43,571 nt of DNA from Treponema sp. (GTDB lineage Bacteria > Spirochaetota > Spirochaetia > Treponematales > Breznakiellaceae), in the NCBI GenBank assembly GCA_009786455.1, contig WQTD01000013.1, positions 20,847-64,417 on the forward strand, in the 5' to 3' direction. The translations under genes were made by a program, and so were the position numbers. Each line of letters starts with the position of its first letter. Position 1 is the first letter of the stretch. The notes beneath the pieces are model-generated. The model saw only the letters and a list, made by a program, of their open reading frames with translations. It was not told where the DNA came from and did not search any database. Shown here in pieces: positions 41,480 to 43,571 of this stretch.

Positions 41480-41944
41480 ATGCGATGCCCTCACTGCGGC
41501 ACTGTTGAAGATAAAGTGGTTGAATCAAGAACCCTTGCCAACGGGGATGCCGTGCGCCGCCGAAGAGAGTGTATAAACTGCAGTTACAGATTTACAAGCT
41601 ATGAGCGGATCGATGAAAGACAGTTCATGGTGGTTAAAAATGACGGCAGGCGGGAACCGTTTGACCATGTCAAACTTGAACGCGGAGTCGTGCGCGCGCT
41701 TGAGAAACGCCCCTTTTCGCACATGGAGATTGAAAACATTGTTAATGAAATCGAAGATGAAACCGCGATTTTAAGCAAGGGAAGCGGCGAAATTATAAGT
41801 TCGGTTATCGGGGATCTGGTTCTGCAGAGACTTGAAAAACTTGACAAGGTTGCGTATATACGGTTCGCATCGGTTTATAAAAAATTTAAGGATTTGGATG
41901 AGTTCATTGAAGAGATAAAAAAAGTCGGCGTTGAAAAGCAATAA
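41480..41944 (+). CDS. nrdR: Transcriptional repressor NrdR
   Basis: Senses ATP/dATP and represses ribonucleotide reductase genes. The 154-aa protein has the N-terminal zinc ribbon (Cys3, Cys6, Cys31, Cys34; MRCPHCG to CINCSYRF) and the ATP-cone domain (VVKNDGRREPFDHVKLERGVVRALEKRP). Length and both domains are normal. AGAAGG lies 9 bases before the ATG. No nrd structural genes are in view; the boxes upstream suggest self-regulation. Confidence 0.96.
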   Translation: MRCPHCGTVEDKVVESRTLANGDAVRRRRECINCSYRFTSYERIDERQFMVVKNDGRREPFDHVKLERGVVRALEKRPFSHMEIENIVNEIEDETAILSKGSGEIISSVIGDLVLQRLEKLDKVAYIRFASVYKKFKDLDEFIEEIKKVGVEKQ

Positions 41945-42022
41945 TTCCTTGAGGTGCGCTGATCTGTTTTTGGGAGGAAAGGGATAGGCTTTTTTCACAA
42001 TAGGGAGGGGGATTTCTTTTAA

Positions 42023-42055
42023 CCGTGCGGGAAGGCGTCTTTCCGCACGGTTTTT
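42023..42055 (+). terminator. Rho-independent terminator after nrdR
   Basis: CCGTGCGG (42023-42030) pairs with CCGCACGG (42043-42050), extended inward by GAA/TTT, followed by TTTTTCTTT. Confidence 0.9.
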
Positions 42056-42061
42056 CTTTAA

Positions 42062-42090
42062 CTGACACTGCTTTACATTTATGGTATAAT
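42062..42090 (+). promoter_or_regulatory. Promoter of the glycosyltransferase gene
   Basis: CTGACA (42062-42067), 17 bases, TATAAT (42085-42090) with an extended -10 TGG. It begins seven bases after the preceding T-run. Confidence 0.75.
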
Positions 42091-42130
42091 TCGGGCTGCT
42101 GATGTAATTCAAGAGGCATTTGGAGGAATA

Positions 42131-43294
42131 ATGAAAATAGGGCTGGATGCTTTTGCCTGTGACGGAGGCAAATCCGGAGTAGGCATGTATTTATCCCATT
42201 TGCTGAAATGCATCACGCCTTCAGAAGCCCTGTTTGAACTTTTTGGATGGGAATTCGACAGATATACATATAATGATGTTGCGCCCAATTTTGAGTTTAT
42301 TCCTCAATGTAAATTTCACGGAAAAACAGCGAACTCAATGTGGCATATATTTAAATATCCGAAATACGCGGAACTGCGTCAGTTTGATGCATGCTTTTTT
42401 CCGTCGGCTCACAGCCATCTTCCGTTTGAGTCTCCGTGTCCGACGATCGGCGTGGTTCACGATATGGCGGCATATTGGGGTAATATAAAAACAAGAGTTC
42501 ATCTTGGCTGGCCTCTGCGAATGGTATTGCCGAATTCACTGCGCCGTCTTGACAGAATTATTGCGGTAAGTCAATGGGTAAAGAATGAATTGATAGAAAG
42601 GGCAAATTTAAAGGAAAACAGAATAGAAGTAATTCCAAAGGGAATAAACCATTCATCTTTTTATCCAAGGCAGCGCAATGAAGAGAGCGTGCTTTTAATA
42701 CAGCCGTTTAGTTTCCGCCGTCCGTATGTGTTATGTGTTTCACGCATTGATCATCCAGTAAAAAATCATATCAGGCTGATAAAAGCGTTTGGAATTTTCA
42801 AGGAAATAACAAAATATCCCCATCGTCTGGTTCTTGCAGGAAGCGACAGCAATAACGCAGGTATTGTTAAAAAAGCCGCAGCCGCATCTCCGTGGCGCAA
42901 TGACATTTTCTTTACCGGTCATTTCCCCGCAAAAAGCCTTCCTGAACTTTACGCCGGCGCCGATTTCGTCGCCGCTCCTTCAATGTGCGACGGTTTTGGA
43001 ATGAGCGTGCTTGAAGCGATGGCATGCGGCGTGCCTGTGATTTGCGCACGCGCAGCCGCTCTCCCTGAAACGGCGGATCATTCGGCTTTATATTTTGAAC
43101 CTGAGGATGCAGAAGATATGGCTGACAGAATGGTGGCGCTCAGCACAAATTCTGAAATTTATAATGAATGCCGCCGCCTTGGCTTAGAAAGAGCAAAAAC
43201 CTTTTCATGGGATCGCTGCGTTGAACGTACTCTTCAAATTATTTACGAAACAGCCGGAAGCGATGCAAAAATTGACAGGATTCATCAGTCTTAA
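42131..43294 (+). CDS. GT4-family glycosyltransferase
   Basis: Retaining GT-B fold glycosyltransferase, probably transferring a sugar to a lipid or glycan at the cytoplasmic face. The 387-aa protein starts MKIGLDAFACDGGKSGVGMYL, has the Gly-rich N-terminal loop, RIIAVSQWVKNELIER, VLCVSRIDHPVKNHIRLIKAF and the sugar-nucleotide site APSMCDGFGMSVLEAMACGVPVI, with the E-x7-E motif ending at ALPE. TGGAGGAAT precedes the ATG. It has its own promoter. Donor and acceptor cannot be inferred. Confidence 0.9.
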   Translation: MKIGLDAFACDGGKSGVGMYLSHLLKCITPSEALFELFGWEFDRYTYNDVAPNFEFIPQCKFHGKTANSMWHIFKYPKYAELRQFDACFFPSAHSHLPFESPCPTIGVVHDMAAYWGNIKTRVHLGWPLRMVLPNSLRRLDRIIAVSQWVKNELIERANLKENRIEVIPKGINHSSFYPRQRNEESVLLIQPFSFRRPYVLCVSRIDHPVKNHIRLIKAFGIFKEITKYPHRLVLAGSDSNNAGIVKKAAAASPWRNDIFFTGHFPAKSLPELYAGADFVAAPSMCDGFGMSVLEAMACGVPVICARAAALPETADHSALYFEPEDAEDMADRMVALSTNSEIYNECRRLGLERAKTFSWDRCVERTLQIIYETAGSDAKIDRIHQS

Positions 43295-43571
43295 AAAAGT
43301 TATTTTAATAAAATCAGGCGGATTTTTCCCCGCTGACAGAAGATTTTATAATAAATTTTTTTTTGTGAAACAACTAATTGAATTACCGAACAAGTCCATT
43401 TATTCACGGAAATCAATTTTCACAAGAAAGCAACACAGGGATCAACTTTCGGTAATCCAGAAGACAGCCAAGCATAATTCTGGACAAGGGAAATTTTGAA
43501 TTGGTTTTTTGCTTATGAGTCTTAACGCAGTTCAAAGCAATTTTACGCACCGCATTTAAGACCTGCTGGAC
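43295..43571. other. Region without a supported gene
   Basis: AT-rich sequence with an A/T run (43350-43370). The open frames are short, lack ribosome sites and resemble nothing I recognise. No clear terminator for the glycosyltransferase is visible. Confidence 0.5.

Noticed and set aside
43221-43499. A 92-codon plus-strand frame overlapping the glycosyltransferase end
   Set aside because: It starts inside the gene in another frame, has no ribosome site and is of low complexity.

Overview
The window looks like a spirochaete chromosome, most likely a Treponema-type organism. The main reason is the gene order on the left: dprA, topA, a XerC/CodV-like recombinase, hslV, hslU, flgB, flgC, fliE, fliF, fliG, fliH, fliI, fliJ, all on the + strand and mostly overlapping or a few bases apart. 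This is the arrangement I know from Treponema. Base composition is moderate (mid-40s % GC by eye) in the core genes and clearly AT-richer in the accessory middle.

Layout. (1) 1-14122: end of a TPR protein, then the competence/topoisomerase/HslVU/basal-body operon. (2) 14157-15758: a GH9 glycoside hydrolase without a signal peptide, riding behind fliJ. (3) 15796-20175 on the minus strand: a two-gene operon of unknown function (a 1119-aa propeller/Ig-like/helical protein and a 328-aa beta-rich protein) behind a near-consensus sigma70 promoter. This is my best candidate for an undescribed system. (4) 20526-21017: a QueD/PTPS-like protein lacking the usual catalytic Cys. (5) About 21.1-31.0 kb: an accessory zone with an orphan adenine methylase, a CAAX protease, a SPOR protein, a lipoprotein, a membrane-anchored coiled-coil protein, an Rpn-type nuclease bracketed by direct palindromic repeats, decayed toxin-antitoxin pieces, IS66 and IS481 transposase remnants, attC-like integron recombination sites, and a tyrosine integrase facing the 3' end of a tRNA(CAU) gene. 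It reads as a genomic island with cassette-like content. (6) 31251-35811: a lipid-transport operon mlaE-mlaF-mlaD plus a TPR lipoprotein, running into argD. (7) 35800-41261 on the minus strand: a uracil-DNA glycosylase, priA, a QueH-TcdA fusion, a Uma2-family protein and a TtcA-like protein. (8) 41480-43294: nrdR behind a GTAC-rich operator-like region, a clear terminator, and a GT4 glycosyltransferase with its own strong promoter.

How the parts connect: flagellar rod, MS-ring, switch and export genes form one transcription unit with protein quality control (HslVU) and DNA processing. Several genes point to tRNA anticodon-loop modification (QueD-like, QueH-TcdA fusion, TtcA-like). The Mla-like genes probably move lipid between membranes. 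All functional names come from motif recognition by eye. No database search, fold prediction or alignment was run.
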